Positions 17,342-26,975 of a stretch of DNA of 64,000 nucleotides are shown piece by piece (position 1 is the stretch's first letter; each line of letters begins with the position of its first letter). Source of the stretch: Paenibacillus vietnamensis (GTDB taxonomy: Bacteria; Bacillota; Bacilli; Paenibacillales; Paenibacillaceae); the NCBI RefSeq assembly GCF_020169515.1, contig NZ_JAHMHW010000003.1:124001-188000 (forward strand), in the 5' to 3' direction. Below the pieces are notes generated by a model. That model was given only the letters and a program-made list of their open reading frames with translations. It was not told where the DNA came from and did not search any database. The position numbers and the translations under genes are program-made.

Positions 17342-19132
17342 TTACAAATCGAGCTCCAGCATCGATTGCGCCCTTGACGGGTAATCGGTAATAATGCCGT
17401 CGATTTCGAACTTCAACACTTCCTTCAAATTGCGGTCGCTGTTCACGGTCCATACCCACACCTCGCGGCCGTTCCGGTGAGCGCGCTCAACCAGGCTTTC
17501 GGTCAGCATGACCTGCTCGATCGTAAAGAAGTCGACATCCAAAGCCGACGTGTCCCCGAGCACAAAATATAAAATTTGCCCGATCTTGATGTCCGGATTC
17601 AGATGCCTGATCTGCATCAGCGACTGCTGGTCGAAGCTTTGGATATACACATCCCGCTCCATTCCGAACTGCTCGACAAGCCTGACGACCTGCAGGACAA
17701 GCTCCTCCCCCGAACCGTAAGGCTTCAAATCGATAAGCAGCTTGGCCTTTCCTTTCGCCGCTGCGAGCGCCTCGGCCAGCATCGGGATTCTCACGGTTTC
17801 TTCCTCTCCGTTCTCCCCGTTCTTGACGGTGCCGATGCTTAGCCTCGATAATTCCCGGTAAGACAGCTCACCCACGCTTTTCTCGACGCCGGCCATCCGC
17901 CGCAGGCTGTAATCGTGATGCAGCACAACGACGCCATCCTTCGTCAGCTGCGCATCGACTTCTACCGAATCGACCCCTTTGTCGATTGCATGCTGCACCG
18001 CTTGCAGCGAATTTTCAGGCGCCTCCTCCTTGTCACCACGGTGTGCGGATACGAGCACGCTCCATTTGACATAAACCAGTCTGTCGCCTGCAGCATAGCT
18101 GACGAATAAGGCGAGCGCCAGGTAAGCCATTAAAGCGGATATGTAAATCGTGCGTTTTCTTCGTCTCGCTTTCAGAAAAGCGTACAGATTCGCTTCGAGC
18201 GGTCCGAGCAGCGGGCTGCGGCTGATTTGCAGGCGGTCAACCGGTCTGATTCCCTGCTTGAACCCGAAGGCGTAATAGAGCCGGGTCAACAGGATGATAT
18301 TAACCGGAACAAGCAGCAGCGTAAACATATAGGTGAGCACGGTGGACAGAGTAAGCGAATAATGATCGGTTACCGCTTTGAGCACATTGATGTTCAGCCA
18401 CGAGGGCAAATAAGAGAGCGAAGAAATGACGCCGAAGCCCAGCGCGAACACGGCCGCATTGAGCAGAAACAAATAAACGAACAGCTTCAGCCGCTTTCCC
18501 TTCGTCAGCGCGAGGCTGCTTTTCACCGCATGGCGCACCGACTTTCCCTCCAGCAGGATGAAATGCAGGACAAAGATCGAGCGCAATATCAAATACACCG
18601 CAATTAAGAATATAACCGCATAAACAGCAAGTTTAATGTAGGACGCATCCAAAATCCGGCTGTTCACAAATATCGGCACGTTAAAAAACGCAAAAAACCA
18701 CGAGGACAGCGGCGAGTCGATAAACGGCACGAGAAACAGCAGAAAAAACAGCAGCTCGAGCACCCCGAAGCCAAACAGCTTTGGCGTCCGGCGCAGCGTC
18801 GTCCATACCGCGTCCGCGATCAGCACCTCCTTGCGGAAGTAATGCTGCTGGGCGATCGTAATGACGACGCCGAATTCGACAAACAGCACGAAAACCGCGA
18901 CCAGGCCGATAGCTATTATCCCCAGAACGCCCGTGTAGCTCAGCCCGATCTGATACACCTCACCGTTCAGAATCGAGCCCGTTCCGACGACCCGGATAAT
19001 CCGGTTCAGAATAAAGCTGAGAATCGGAATAATCGCAAAGCTCGTCAGCAGCATAAACAAGTATTCGAATAACAGATGTTTTTTGTAAGTCGCGCGAAAG
19101 TCCTGGATGCTCTTCCAAAACAACTGAATCAT
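17342..19132 (-). CDS. Glycerophosphodiester phosphodiesterase with N-terminal membrane domain
   Basis: 596 residues from ATG 19132 (MIQLFWKSIQDFRATYKKHL). An open frame extends back to 19264, but that part would cross the terminator at 19251-19279, so it is excluded. The first 350 residues carry about eight membrane helices (GPDPase membrane domain). The rest is a GDPD catalytic domain: VSAHRGDKEEAPENSLQAVQ (catalytic His, Arg, Glu), VDSVEVDAQLTKDGVVVLHH (metal Glu/Asp and second His) and AKLLIDLKPYG. It cleaves glycerophosphodiesters to glycerol-3-phosphate and an alcohol, probably at the outer membrane face, and may act on lipoteichoic acid or lipid head groups. Confidence 0.87.
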   Translation of the reverse strand: MIQLFWKSIQDFRATYKKHLLFEYLFMLLTSFAIIPILSFILNRIIRVVGTGSILNGEVYQIGLSYTGVLGIIAIGLVAVFVLFVEFGVVITIAQQHYFRKEVLIADAVWTTLRRTPKLFGFGVLELLFFLLFLVPFIDSPLSSWFFAFFNVPIFVNSRILDASYIKLAVYAVIFLIAVYLILRSIFVLHFILLEGKSVRHAVKSSLALTKGKRLKLFVYLFLLNAAVFALGFGVISSLSYLPSWLNINVLKAVTDHYSLTLSTVLTYMFTLLLVPVNIILLTRLYYAFGFKQGIRPVDRLQISRSPLLGPLEANLYAFLKARRRKRTIYISALMAYLALALFVSYAAGDRLVYVKWSVLVSAHRGDKEEAPENSLQAVQHAIDKGVDSVEVDAQLTKDGVVVLHHDYSLRRMAGVEKSVGELSYRELSRLSIGTVKNGENGEEETVRIPMLAEALAAAKGKAKLLIDLKPYGSGEELVLQVVRLVEQFGMERDVYIQSFDQQSLMQIRHLNPDIKIGQILYFVLGDTSALDVDFFTIEQVMLTESLVERAHRNGREVWVWTVNSDRNLKEVLKFEIDGIITDYPSRAQSMLELDL

Positions 19133-19250
19133 ATCCGTCCATCCTGTTCGTAAAAAATTAAAATGCCAACTGCTTACGTTTTCCATCTTTATAGTTATTA
19201 TACGCATCCCGAAGGGCTCAAGTCGAATCGGGCGGGGGACATAAAAAAAA

Positions 19251-19279
19251 GACCAAGCCGGCAATGAACCGGCCTGATC
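19251..19279 (-). terminator. Intrinsic terminator of the PL11 lyase gene
   Basis: Arms GACCAAGCCGG and CCGGCCTGATC (with internal mismatches) around a seven-base loop, followed on the minus strand by eight T. It lies about 30 bases past the lyase stop. Confidence 0.85.
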
Positions 19280-19307
19280 CTTTTCCTATACTTTCATCCA
19301 TTAAAAG

Positions 19308-22300
19308 CTACTGCTCTATTCCCGGGACTGCCGGCAGAATCTTAACATCCGCTTCAGCCTTCAGCTCCGGATTTAGTACCGAAGTTACGACGACCTTCAC
19401 TTTCCCGATTGCCTTCGCCGTCAGCACCCCAAACTCGTCGATTTCTGCAAGCTTCGTTTCCCTGCCTTGTTTGTCATAGACAGCCCAAGTCAGCTGATCC
19501 GTCGCCGCGGCAGGAGTAACCACTCCGAGCAGGGACAGCTTCTTGCCGACGGTGACGATACGCTCGCCTTCGCCGAATAAGCTCAAGCCGGTGGCAGCAA
19601 TCGCGTTCGTGCGGATATTCGGCCGATCAGGCGTCTCCATCCCCGTTCCAAGGTAATAGCTTGTGTGCGGCGGCTGGTTGTAGCCCGTGTTTTGCCATGC
19701 GATGCCCAGCCTGTACACCGGATCGTGCATAAGCGTCGGAAGGCGGTGCTCCGTTACGTCGGTTGTCGTATAGATACGCAGCGCGCTGTTATCCTCCGTA
19801 CGGACTATAACCTCCTCCCTCCAGTCGCCGAAAAGGTCGACCTGCAGCGCAGGATTTCCTTTTGTGTCGTTGCTCGAATACGTGCCTTCGAACAGCTCCA
19901 AATTAACAAGCTGATTGGTAGTGTAATCCCACTTGTCGATTTTCGGAATGCCCACCCGGGAAGGATCTCCCTGCCACTCGTGGTCAAGCAGCTCGCGGCT
20001 GAGATCGCCGTCCCACCAAATCGCGAAGTTGGAGGATGGAATCTGGCTCGAGATCTTCTGTCCGTCTGCCGTGAACAAGCCGCCGTTCGGACTGTTCCAT
20101 GCGCCGTTGATCGCCCAGGCTTCGGCTCCCTCGTATCTCGGATCGACGTCGGCCGATACGCCTCTGCCCGTGTCGACGCCCGTTTGCATCATGCCCCACA
20201 GCACCCTGCCGGTTTTGGCGTCCTTCATATCCGCGGAATATTTCACAGACGTATCCTCTTGTACGGCGAACAGCTCAAGCCCCAGGCGGTTCGGATTCAA
20301 GTCGCTCAGATGCATAGCATCGCCATGTCCAAGCCTGGAGTTCCACAGGCCTTTTCCGTTGTCGTCGATCGCCGCCGCGCCGGTGAAAATTTCGTCGCGT
20401 CCGTCGCCGTCCACATCCGCCACGCTCAGCTGATGATTGCCTTGGCCCGCGTAGCCTTCGTTGCCCGGCGTATTCGAATCAAAGGTCCACCGTTTAACCA
20501 GCTGGCCATCCCGGAAATCATAGGCAACAAGCACCATCCGGGTGTAGTAGCCGCGCTGCATCACGACGCTTGGCCTTTCGCCGTCCAAGTACGCGATAGC
20601 TGCCAGGAAGCGGTCGACGCGGTTGCCGTACGTATCGCCCCAGTCGCCTACATTGCCCCGCTCCGGCTCGTAATTTTCCGTATCGAGCGCTTTGCCGGTT
20701 GCTCCCTCGAATACCGTATGGTATTCCGGACCGGTAAGTACATAGCCCCCGGAATTGCGGTAATCGGCATCGGCGTCTCCAATGACATTACCTTGACCGT
20801 CAATCGTGCCGTCGGCCGTACGGAACGTCACTTCAGCTTTGCCGTCTCCGTCGAGGTCATACACCATCATGTCCAAATAGTGGGCGCCTGCCCGGATGTT
20901 TTTGCCCAAATCGATGCGCCAGAGCTGCGTCCCGTCAAGCTCGTACGCGTCCACATAAGTATTGCCGGTATAGCCGCTTTGCGAGTTGTCCTTGGAATTG
21001 GCAGGATCCCATTTCAATACGATTTCGTATTGCCCGTCTCCGTCCAAATCGGCGACCGTTGCATCATTGGCGCGGTAGCTGTAAGCTCCGCCGGCGTTTA
21101 CCCCGTCCGCCGGCTTCTGGATCGGTACGTCCAGATGGTTCGTATCCCATACCTTGGCCGACTCCGACTGCTTCTGCTCGATGCCGCCGATAACAGCGCG
21201 GACAAAATAAACTGAATCCGCTTTGCCGCCCGTATCGGTAAGGTTCGTGCTGCCCGTCACCGGGCTTGCATTCACTTTTACACCGTCACGGTAGACGTTA
21301 AACGCGATATCCTGCGGGTCCGTGCCCAGCAGCCTCCACCCGACATACACATGGCCGGCTTCCTTCACGGCAACCAGGCCGCGGTCCAAAGCCTCCATTT
21401 GTCTGGCTGACAGAACGTTTGGCGTTACGGTGAGCGGAACTCCTGCAGCTTCCGACTTCCCTTCGCCAGCATATTCGTAAACTCCCTTGATAAGGAAGTC
21501 GTAGGCCTTTCCGTTCGTTAATCCTTTAACCGTTGAAATATACGTTCCTTCCGGCACGGAATCCGCCAGTTCGAACGTTCCCTGTTCGTTCTTCATGTAA
21601 ATGTTGGCCCCCGTGTAATCGGGATCCTTCGGCTCCTCCCAGCCGAGCAGCACTTTGCCGTCACGCGCTTCGGATGCCGCATAAGTGACATTCGGCTGCT
21701 TCTCAAGCCGGTTAACCGTGACCGTGTACGTACGGCTAATATCCGTGTACTCGCCCGAGGCGACGGATACCGCGACCTTCGTTTCGTTTCCGGTTAGCGG
21801 CACCGATGCCGCAGCTCCGCTTTCGACGTCGCTGCCGCCTGCCTTCAGCTTCACTCCGCCCGGATTGCTCGCCAGCGGCAGAACGGATAGCTCCTCAACC
21901 GAGTAAGGAACATCCATCGAATACTGGTTCACATTCGGATCGAAGGCCGGCGTCAGCTCCGGCGTGTAATTCCCAGCCTTAAGCGTCAGGCTCGACAAAG
22001 CCAGGTCCAGCGCCTTCACGCTGACATTCGTCAGGTTAAACGATCCTCCCCCGGCATTGACAAAAAATCCGAGGCTGCTGATTTTTTCCCGTGCGCTGTA
22101 GAAGGCATCCGGCCAAACCTCTTGCTGCCCCGTCGTCAAATCCGTCACGGTTGTCGTGTACGTTTTTTGCGGCGCGTTAAATACCATTTTGAACCGGTAC
22201 CAGTGGGCCGTGTCATAGTTTATCTGCTTGGCAGAGTTATGGCGCTTGATTACGCCACCGTCCAGCTGATAGCGAAGAACAGCGGCGCTGGTTGCGTTGA

Positions 22301-22688
22301 TGTTCCCGTCCATGACCCAAAGCGTGCCGCCTTTATTCGTCGGAATATTAAGATCGAATTCGATAATGACGCCGCCGTTTTGAGCGGCAAACCGCTGGCC
22401 GAGATAAGAGGAGCCTGTCCCGTTATGCACGATGTTTGCATAAGCCGGATGAGAATCCGATGCGGCTTTCACTTGAATCTCGGGGGCCGCGCCCTGCGTC
22501 GACCAGGTATTGCCTGCGCCCGGCGTAAGCTTGCCTTCGGCATAAGTACTGAAATTATCCGATACGAGCGTCAAATCCGCCGCCTTGGCGGGCTGAATTT
22601 GAAGCGGCACGGCAACCGCAAGCACCATCAGACAGCATAGCAGCTTTGATAACCATTGCTTCCCATTCTGCATCCTTCGCGTTTGCAT
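19308..22688 (-). CDS. Secreted multidomain rhamnogalacturonan lyase (PL11, YesW-like)
   Basis: 1126 residues, exported. A signal peptide ends near AKA (36). A concanavalin-like sandwich occupies about 40-225, a cadherin-like beta-sandwich about 230-330 (LTLKAGNYTPELTPAFDPNV), and a fibronectin III domain about 335-425 (KVLLGWEEPKDPDYTGANIY). The PL11 catalytic propeller spans about 430-1030, starting ALDRGLVAVKEAGHVYVGWR and carrying calcium-type loops DLDGDGQYE, DLDGDGKAE and DVDGDGRDE. A BIG2-like domain lies about 1035-1120. PL11 enzymes cleave the rhamnose-galacturonate backbone of pectin rhamnogalacturonan I by beta-elimination, giving unsaturated products that GH88/GH105 enzymes finish (compare 60359). 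Much longer than B. subtilis YesW because of the accessory domains. GGAGG lies 12 bases before the ATG. Confidence 0.92.
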   Translation of the reverse strand: MQTRRMQNGKQWLSKLLCCLMVLAVAVPLQIQPAKAADLTLVSDNFSTYAEGKLTPGAGNTWSTQGAAPEIQVKAASDSHPAYANIVHNGTGSSYLGQRFAAQNGGVIIEFDLNIPTNKGGTLWVMDGNINATSAAVLRYQLDGGVIKRHNSAKQINYDTAHWYRFKMVFNAPQKTYTTTVTDLTTGQQEVWPDAFYSAREKISSLGFFVNAGGGSFNLTNVSVKALDLALSSLTLKAGNYTPELTPAFDPNVNQYSMDVPYSVEELSVLPLASNPGGVKLKAGGSDVESGAAASVPLTGNETKVAVSVASGEYTDISRTYTVTVNRLEKQPNVTYAASEARDGKVLLGWEEPKDPDYTGANIYMKNEQGTFELADSVPEGTYISTVKGLTNGKAYDFLIKGVYEYAGEGKSEAAGVPLTVTPNVLSARQMEALDRGLVAVKEAGHVYVGWRLLGTDPQDIAFNVYRDGVKVNASPVTGSTNLTDTGGKADSVYFVRAVIGGIEQKQSESAKVWDTNHLDVPIQKPADGVNAGGAYSYRANDATVADLDGDGQYEIVLKWDPANSKDNSQSGYTGNTYVDAYELDGTQLWRIDLGKNIRAGAHYLDMMVYDLDGDGKAEVTFRTADGTIDGQGNVIGDADADYRNSGGYVLTGPEYHTVFEGATGKALDTENYEPERGNVGDWGDTYGNRVDRFLAAIAYLDGERPSVVMQRGYYTRMVLVAYDFRDGQLVKRWTFDSNTPGNEGYAGQGNHQLSVADVDGDGRDEIFTGAAAIDDNGKGLWNSRLGHGDAMHLSDLNPNRLGLELFAVQEDTSVKYSADMKDAKTGRVLWGMMQTGVDTGRGVSADVDPRYEGAEAWAINGAWNSPNGGLFTADGQKISSQIPSSNFAIWWDGDLSRELLDHEWQGDPSRVGIPKIDKWDYTTNQLVNLELFEGTYSSNDTKGNPALQVDLFGDWREEVIVRTEDNSALRIYTTTDVTEHRLPTLMHDPVYRLGIAWQNTGYNQPPHTSYYLGTGMETPDRPNIRTNAIAATGLSLFGEGERIVTVGKKLSLLGVVTPAAATDQLTWAVYDKQGRETKLAEIDEFGVLTAKAIGKVKVVVTSVLNPELKAEADVKILPAVPGIEQ

Positions 22689-22941
22689 TCCTTTAGTAAA
22701 CCTCCCAAATCAATCTGATTATGAAATCCCTTCTTATATCCGGTTGGTTGTTCCCGCGCCGGCCCCCTTTCCATCCAATGAAAGCGATACCAACTTCATT
22801 ATAGGTAATGCTTCCAATGGCACCATACAAAAAACAGAGCAATCTGTTTAAAAAACAGTCTTTTTCGGGCGGGCAAAAAAGTCCAAATAGCGAAAAAAAG
22901 TCCGTGCGCCGGCGATTTTGCCTTCTATCAAGAGGAGGAGC

Positions 22942-23016
22942 TAATGGACATAGATGCAGCTTGGAGTGTTTAATAAGCAAGCGTGGTCGGCTAACGGTCA
23001 GGGGAGTCGCTCAGGT
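22942..23016 (+). repeat. Dispersed intergenic repeat, copy A
   Basis: Starts TAATGGACATAGATGCAGCT, continues to GGCTAACGGTCAGG and then diverges. It aligns base for base with copies at 51664-51750 (+) and 63041-63122 (-). The rest of the 22689-23213 gap holds a possible lyase promoter (TATAAT on the minus strand at 22803-22798) and a second short motif with GGCCGTTAG near 23063. No gene is seen. Confidence 0.65.
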
Positions 23017-23167
23017 CGGTTTGAAGCAAAATTACTTTCAATCATGAGCTATGGCGTTCTATGTTGGCCGTTAGAAATCAAAACTAGCTTAACTTGCGGT
23101 ATAAGGGGCATTTTTGTCCGTTAAAAATATCGGGGGCCCTAAGCGGCCGACTAGGGGCTCATACAAA

Positions 23168-23195
23168 AAGGCCCCGACGCACAGGTCGGAGCCTT
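23168..23195 (-). terminator. Intrinsic terminator of the beta-helix protein gene
   Basis: Eleven-base arms AAGGCCCCGAC and GTCGGAGCCTT with one mismatch, loop of six, then T5 on the minus strand, 19 bases after the stop. Confidence 0.85.
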
Positions 23196-23213
23196 CACAC
23201 CCTTCTTCCATCC

Positions 23214-25379
23214 TTAGTTGGACGTATTATTTTTGGACGCATCGTTGCTCTTTAACGTCAGCTTCGCCTTATAGAGCGTATTGTTCTCTACCGTGTATGC
23301 CGGCGCGCCCGTCCCCGCGTTCACGGTCGTAATGCCCACGGCAGCGATATTAGCCGTTATCGTGTTACCTCGTATGACCGCTTTGAAAATATCATGTTTC
23401 TCGTTCCGCTTCCAGTAATCGTTCAGACGGATGAGCTCAACCCCCGTGTTTGTCAGCTTGCCGGCCGTAACGGTGTTGTTCTCCAGCACGACGCTTTGCG
23501 CCGACTGAATGCTGATCGCCTGCGTATTGCCGAGCAGCTCGAACTTCGAGTTTTTGATCGTAAGATCCAGCTTCGGATGCTCGCCGAGGAAAAACGCGTT
23601 CAGCGACGAAGGAGCCTTAAACGTGCAGCCGTCAAACACGTACTTGCCTGCAGATGCGGCGGAGACAAGTCCGTGCTTTCCGCCTTCCGCCCCTTCGAAG
23701 ACGCATTTGTTATAGGTGCCGGGAGGCAGAGACAGCCCGAAGGTCGTGTTGTAGCCGATAATTTTCAAATTGTCGAAAATGCTTCCTTGGGCCGAAGTCC
23801 CCGAGAAGGAGCGCAAGGTGGCTTCCCCGGTAATCGTCAAGTTTTTAATATGGATAGGCTGTCCGGCCAAGGACAAACCCGAATCGCCTTTTTTGTTGTT
23901 CTTGATCGTAACGTTCGAAACCGCAACCCCGAAAGGAACCTTGGAGCTTACGGCGAACAGGGAATCGGTAAATTCCATGCCGTCGATGCTGATATTCGGG
24001 CCGGTCAGCGTCGTGAAGGAATTGTTCATTTTGTTATTGATGAATTTTACGTCGTGATAAGCGATAATCCTCGTCCCGTCAAAATGGTTGTTTCGCACGG
24101 TTGCGCCCTTAAACGGCTCGGAAACCGCCAGCCCGATCGCGCCCTTCGAAGCCAAATGATTGTCCTCGACGATGGCATCGCCGCCGTCGTACAAAATGAG
24201 ATCGTAGGAAGCGTTGTTGTAAAACTTGTTCCCTCTAATCGTAATGTTGCTGTTCTTGTGCCCGTTCTCCCCGTAGCCGCCCTCCAAATCAATGCCGGAC
24301 TGCGGCATCGTTCCCTTCATATCATGCAGCGAATTGTTCACGATCAGGACGTTGTCCGCCCCGCCGACCGTGATGCCCTGCCTGCGGTTAAAGGCGAACT
24401 CGGAATTTTTGACGGTAACGTTCCGGCTGACCGCCCGGTTCCAAAATTCCACGTAAGCGCCTTTTTTGGAAGCCTGGTTAAATACCAGATGGAATTTCAC
24501 CGCGCCCTCGGGAATGGTCATAATGTCGCGCGTCCGTTTATTGGTCAGCTTTTGGAGAAACGTTCCGTTTTCTTTGTAAAAATAAATATCGAACGTATTC
24601 GGCAACTTAATTGCATTCGACAGCTCGAAAACCCGTTCCTTCTTGAAAATGGCATGCGAGAACGTCAGCGGCTCCTTCGTCCGGATTTTGCCCGCGTTCG
24701 CGACCGGAGCGCCCTTATCGTTAAATGCTCCCTGCACAAAATGGCTCTCGTACAAATCCTTGACCAGCGTACCGTGGCCGCCTAGCACGAGACCGTCTCC
24801 CGTGAAATTGACGGCTTTGACGCCATCGATCGTCAGATCGACCACCCCTTCAGCCGCAATGCCGTAGCCGCTTTCATGGGTGCCGGCGGTAAAAGCGCTG
24901 TCCCTCTTCGTAAAATCGTGCTTGTCCTTATCGCCCCTGTATACGCCGCCTTTCAAGGTGACGTTCCGGACGCCAGGTCCGATGTACATGAGCTTGTAAT
25001 GCTCCTTGCCGTTTGGTTCCTTCTGCAGCACAGCGTTGGACGGAAGCTCAAAGGTTAGGTTGCCGACCATGCTGATGTGGCTGCTTTTGTCAATCAGATA
25101 GGTGCCTGCCGGCAGCGAAACGGTCTTTTTCCCGTTTTTGCTTGCCCAAGCCAGCGCATTGTTGATTCCCTTCGTCGTTTCGACCGGCCGGGTGCCGTCA
25201 TTGCGAATGCCAAAGCGGGTTAATTCAATTTGATATTTTTCCTGTACGGTCGCGGCGGCTGCGACAGCAGGAGCGCCGACGGCTCCTGTCTGAACGGAAG
25301 CGGCGGAGCCGAGCCAATGGCCCGGCACCGAAAGCTGGACCGCGAGCAATAATGCCAGCAATGCTTTCATAAGATTCAC
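23214..25379 (-). CDS. Secreted right-handed parallel beta-helix protein
   Basis: 721 residues. An N-terminal signal peptide is followed by an Ala-rich linker. The segment GIRNDGTRPVETTKGINNAL, ALAWASKNGKKTVSLPAGTY is the usual cap of pectin-lyase-fold proteins. Many coils follow with VTLKGGVYRG, VTVKNSEFAFN, ITIRGNKFYNNASYDLILYD, VEDNHLAS and VRNNHFDG. This fold is shared by polygalacturonases, pectate lyases and mannuronan-type enzymes, and no catalytic triad could be assigned with certainty. A stretch around residues 250-300 interrupts the helix. GTG 25379 is the preferred start because GGAGG is five bases before it; ATG 25370 would be too far. Context with PL11 suggests action on pectin. 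Confidence 0.75.
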   Translation of the reverse strand: MNLMKALLALLLAVQLSVPGHWLGSAASVQTGAVGAPAVAAAATVQEKYQIELTRFGIRNDGTRPVETTKGINNALAWASKNGKKTVSLPAGTYLIDKSSHISMVGNLTFELPSNAVLQKEPNGKEHYKLMYIGPGVRNVTLKGGVYRGDKDKHDFTKRDSAFTAGTHESGYGIAAEGVVDLTIDGVKAVNFTGDGLVLGGHGTLVKDLYESHFVQGAFNDKGAPVANAGKIRTKEPLTFSHAIFKKERVFELSNAIKLPNTFDIYFYKENGTFLQKLTNKRTRDIMTIPEGAVKFHLVFNQASKKGAYVEFWNRAVSRNVTVKNSEFAFNRRQGITVGGADNVLIVNNSLHDMKGTMPQSGIDLEGGYGENGHKNSNITIRGNKFYNNASYDLILYDGGDAIVEDNHLASKGAIGLAVSEPFKGATVRNNHFDGTRIIAYHDVKFINNKMNNSFTTLTGPNISIDGMEFTDSLFAVSSKVPFGVAVSNVTIKNNKKGDSGLSLAGQPIHIKNLTITGEATLRSFSGTSAQGSIFDNLKIIGYNTTFGLSLPPGTYNKCVFEGAEGGKHGLVSAASAGKYVFDGCTFKAPSSLNAFFLGEHPKLDLTIKNSKFELLGNTQAISIQSAQSVVLENNTVTAGKLTNTGVELIRLNDYWKRNEKHDIFKAVIRGNTITANIAAVGITTVNAGTGAPAYTVENNTLYKAKLTLKSNDASKNNTSN

Positions 25380-25579
25380 GTTTACCTCCGTTTTCTTCTA
25401 AATGCTTCTAATTATGGTCGATCGAGCCACAATGACCTTTTTACTATATCACTAAAAAAATTCTTTATAAAGAACGACACCTTGCAAATCGACATATTTT
25501 TGAAAAATGATTCCTTTATCCTGAGGCTTTGGTCCGAGAGATAGTGCCAAGCAGGCTGTTAATGGAAGCTGATGGACAA

Positions 25580-25617
25580 AGCCGCCGCCCCAACCCTTAA
25601 AGGCTGAAGCGGCGGCT
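25580..25617 (-). terminator. Intrinsic terminator of the DUF445 pair
   Basis: Nine-base perfect arms AGCCGCCGC and GCGGCGGCT around a 20-base loop, 14 bases past the stop of the gene at 25632. The T tract is weak (TTTG). Confidence 0.65.
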
Positions 25618-25631
25618 GCCGCAAGCTTGGC

Positions 25632-26963
25632 TTAAAACATTTGAAGAAGCGGTTCGTACACGCCGTACAGGAGAAGGTAAAACGCAGCCCCGAGCGCGGC
25701 CCCGATATAAGCCCCGTTCAAACGGATCCGCTGCAGATCGGTCTCGACCTTGCTTTCAATAAACTCCACGAGCCGCTGCTCCGTAAAGCCTTCGAGCGTT
25801 TTGCGCACAATCAGGCCGATAACCGCATGCTCCGTTTCGATGATCTTATGAACGAAGCGCTGCGCATACTGCTCGAGCCAGCCCTTCGTCTCCTCGTTGC
25901 CCTTGAACCACTCCCAATAGCTTTCGATGAACCGGTTGATCAGCAGCTTGATATCCGACTGGTTGACCGAGCGCGGCGCATCGGCAGGCACTGGCTGCAA
26001 ACCCGTGTCCTCCGTCAGCAGCTTGCGGAAATGCTCCAAAACGGCCTCGATCGAAGGCAGCAGGGAAATCTGCTCTACCGCTTCATCCCTCCACTCGTTA
26101 ATCGCAGCGGCCACGTCCTCCCTGTGCTGCAGACTGTCGGCGAGCTGATACACCATCTTCTCAAGCAGCACCCGCAGCTCATGCTGCGGATCCTTCAATT
26201 CGCGGATGAGCTTCTGCAAATCTTCGTACAAGGCGTTCGTCGCGTCATCCAAATTAAGCGCGTTTGTCGATTCCGCGATTTCCACGGCCATTTTCTTGAG
26301 CCATTTCGAGAACACGCTTCCCTGGTTGACGAATTTGTCCTTCTCCTTTGCCAGCAGATCGCGGATCGCCGCTTTTACGTCTTCACCCTGTGCCCGTTCG
26401 GCCGCAAACTCGACGAGCTGGGTCAGCCAGCCCTGAAAATCCCCTTTGTCCAGCACCCATTTGAGCGCTTTCCCTGCATACGGGGACAAATTCATGCGGC
26501 CGATGCTCTTTCTAAGCTCCCGATCGGCGGCGACCGACAGTCCCTTTAGATCAAGCTTGGCCAGCGTGGCGGACAGCAGCGTCCAGCCCTGCTCTGCCAA
26601 GGCTCCCGACGGGCGCCGGTCGATCCAGGCGATCGCAATTTCGACGAGGGAAATCTGCTGCACCTTTTCCTTCAGCAATTGCTTGCTCAGCAGCTGCTGC
26701 TCCACCATATTCGCAACACCCTCGATCAGCTTGTCGCGGTTTTTCGGGATGATCGCCGTATGGGGAATCCATCTTATTCCGAACGGATGGCGGAACAGGA
26801 CGGTCACCGCAAACAAATCGGCCAAAGCGCCGACCAGGCCGGCTTCGGCGGTATAAAGCAGCATGCGCGACCACCAGCTGTCCGGAAAAACAAACAGGCA
26901 GCATGCGGCCGTCACGAACAGGATGGCGAGAAGGATCAGGCTCCGGTTCGCTTTTTGTCTCAT
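25632..26963 (-). CDS. DUF445 family membrane protein (second of a tandem pair)
   Basis: 443 residues. Two N-terminal hydrophobic helices (SLILLAILFVTAACCLFVFP and LLYTAEAGLVGALADLFAVT) lead into FRHPFGIRWIPHTAIIPKNR, the hallmark start of DUF445 (YheB/YtxH-like). A long, mostly helical charged middle follows. The last membrane helix is LNGAYIGAALGAAFYLLLYG. Function is not established for the family. ATG 26963 has AAGGAG six bases upstream; ATG 26969 overlaps the ribosome site. It follows its paralogue after 12 bases, so they are co-transcribed. Confidence 0.85.
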   Translation of the reverse strand: MRQKANRSLILLAILFVTAACCLFVFPDSWWSRMLLYTAEAGLVGALADLFAVTVLFRHPFGIRWIPHTAIIPKNRDKLIEGVANMVEQQLLSKQLLKEKVQQISLVEIAIAWIDRRPSGALAEQGWTLLSATLAKLDLKGLSVAADRELRKSIGRMNLSPYAGKALKWVLDKGDFQGWLTQLVEFAAERAQGEDVKAAIRDLLAKEKDKFVNQGSVFSKWLKKMAVEIAESTNALNLDDATNALYEDLQKLIRELKDPQHELRVLLEKMVYQLADSLQHREDVAAAINEWRDEAVEQISLLPSIEAVLEHFRKLLTEDTGLQPVPADAPRSVNQSDIKLLINRFIESYWEWFKGNEETKGWLEQYAQRFVHKIIETEHAVIGLIVRKTLEGFTEQRLVEFIESKVETDLQRIRLNGAYIGAALGAAFYLLLYGVYEPLLQMF

Positions 26964-26975
26964 CGTCATCTCCTT

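Noticed and set aside
19665..21215. 516-codon plus-strand open frame
   Set aside because: Antisense to the PL11 catalytic domain, which has clear family motifs; the plus-strand translation has none.
23394..24785. 463-codon plus-strand open frame
   Set aside because: Shadow of the beta-helix protein gene; the composition mirrors its Asn/Val repeats and no family features appear.
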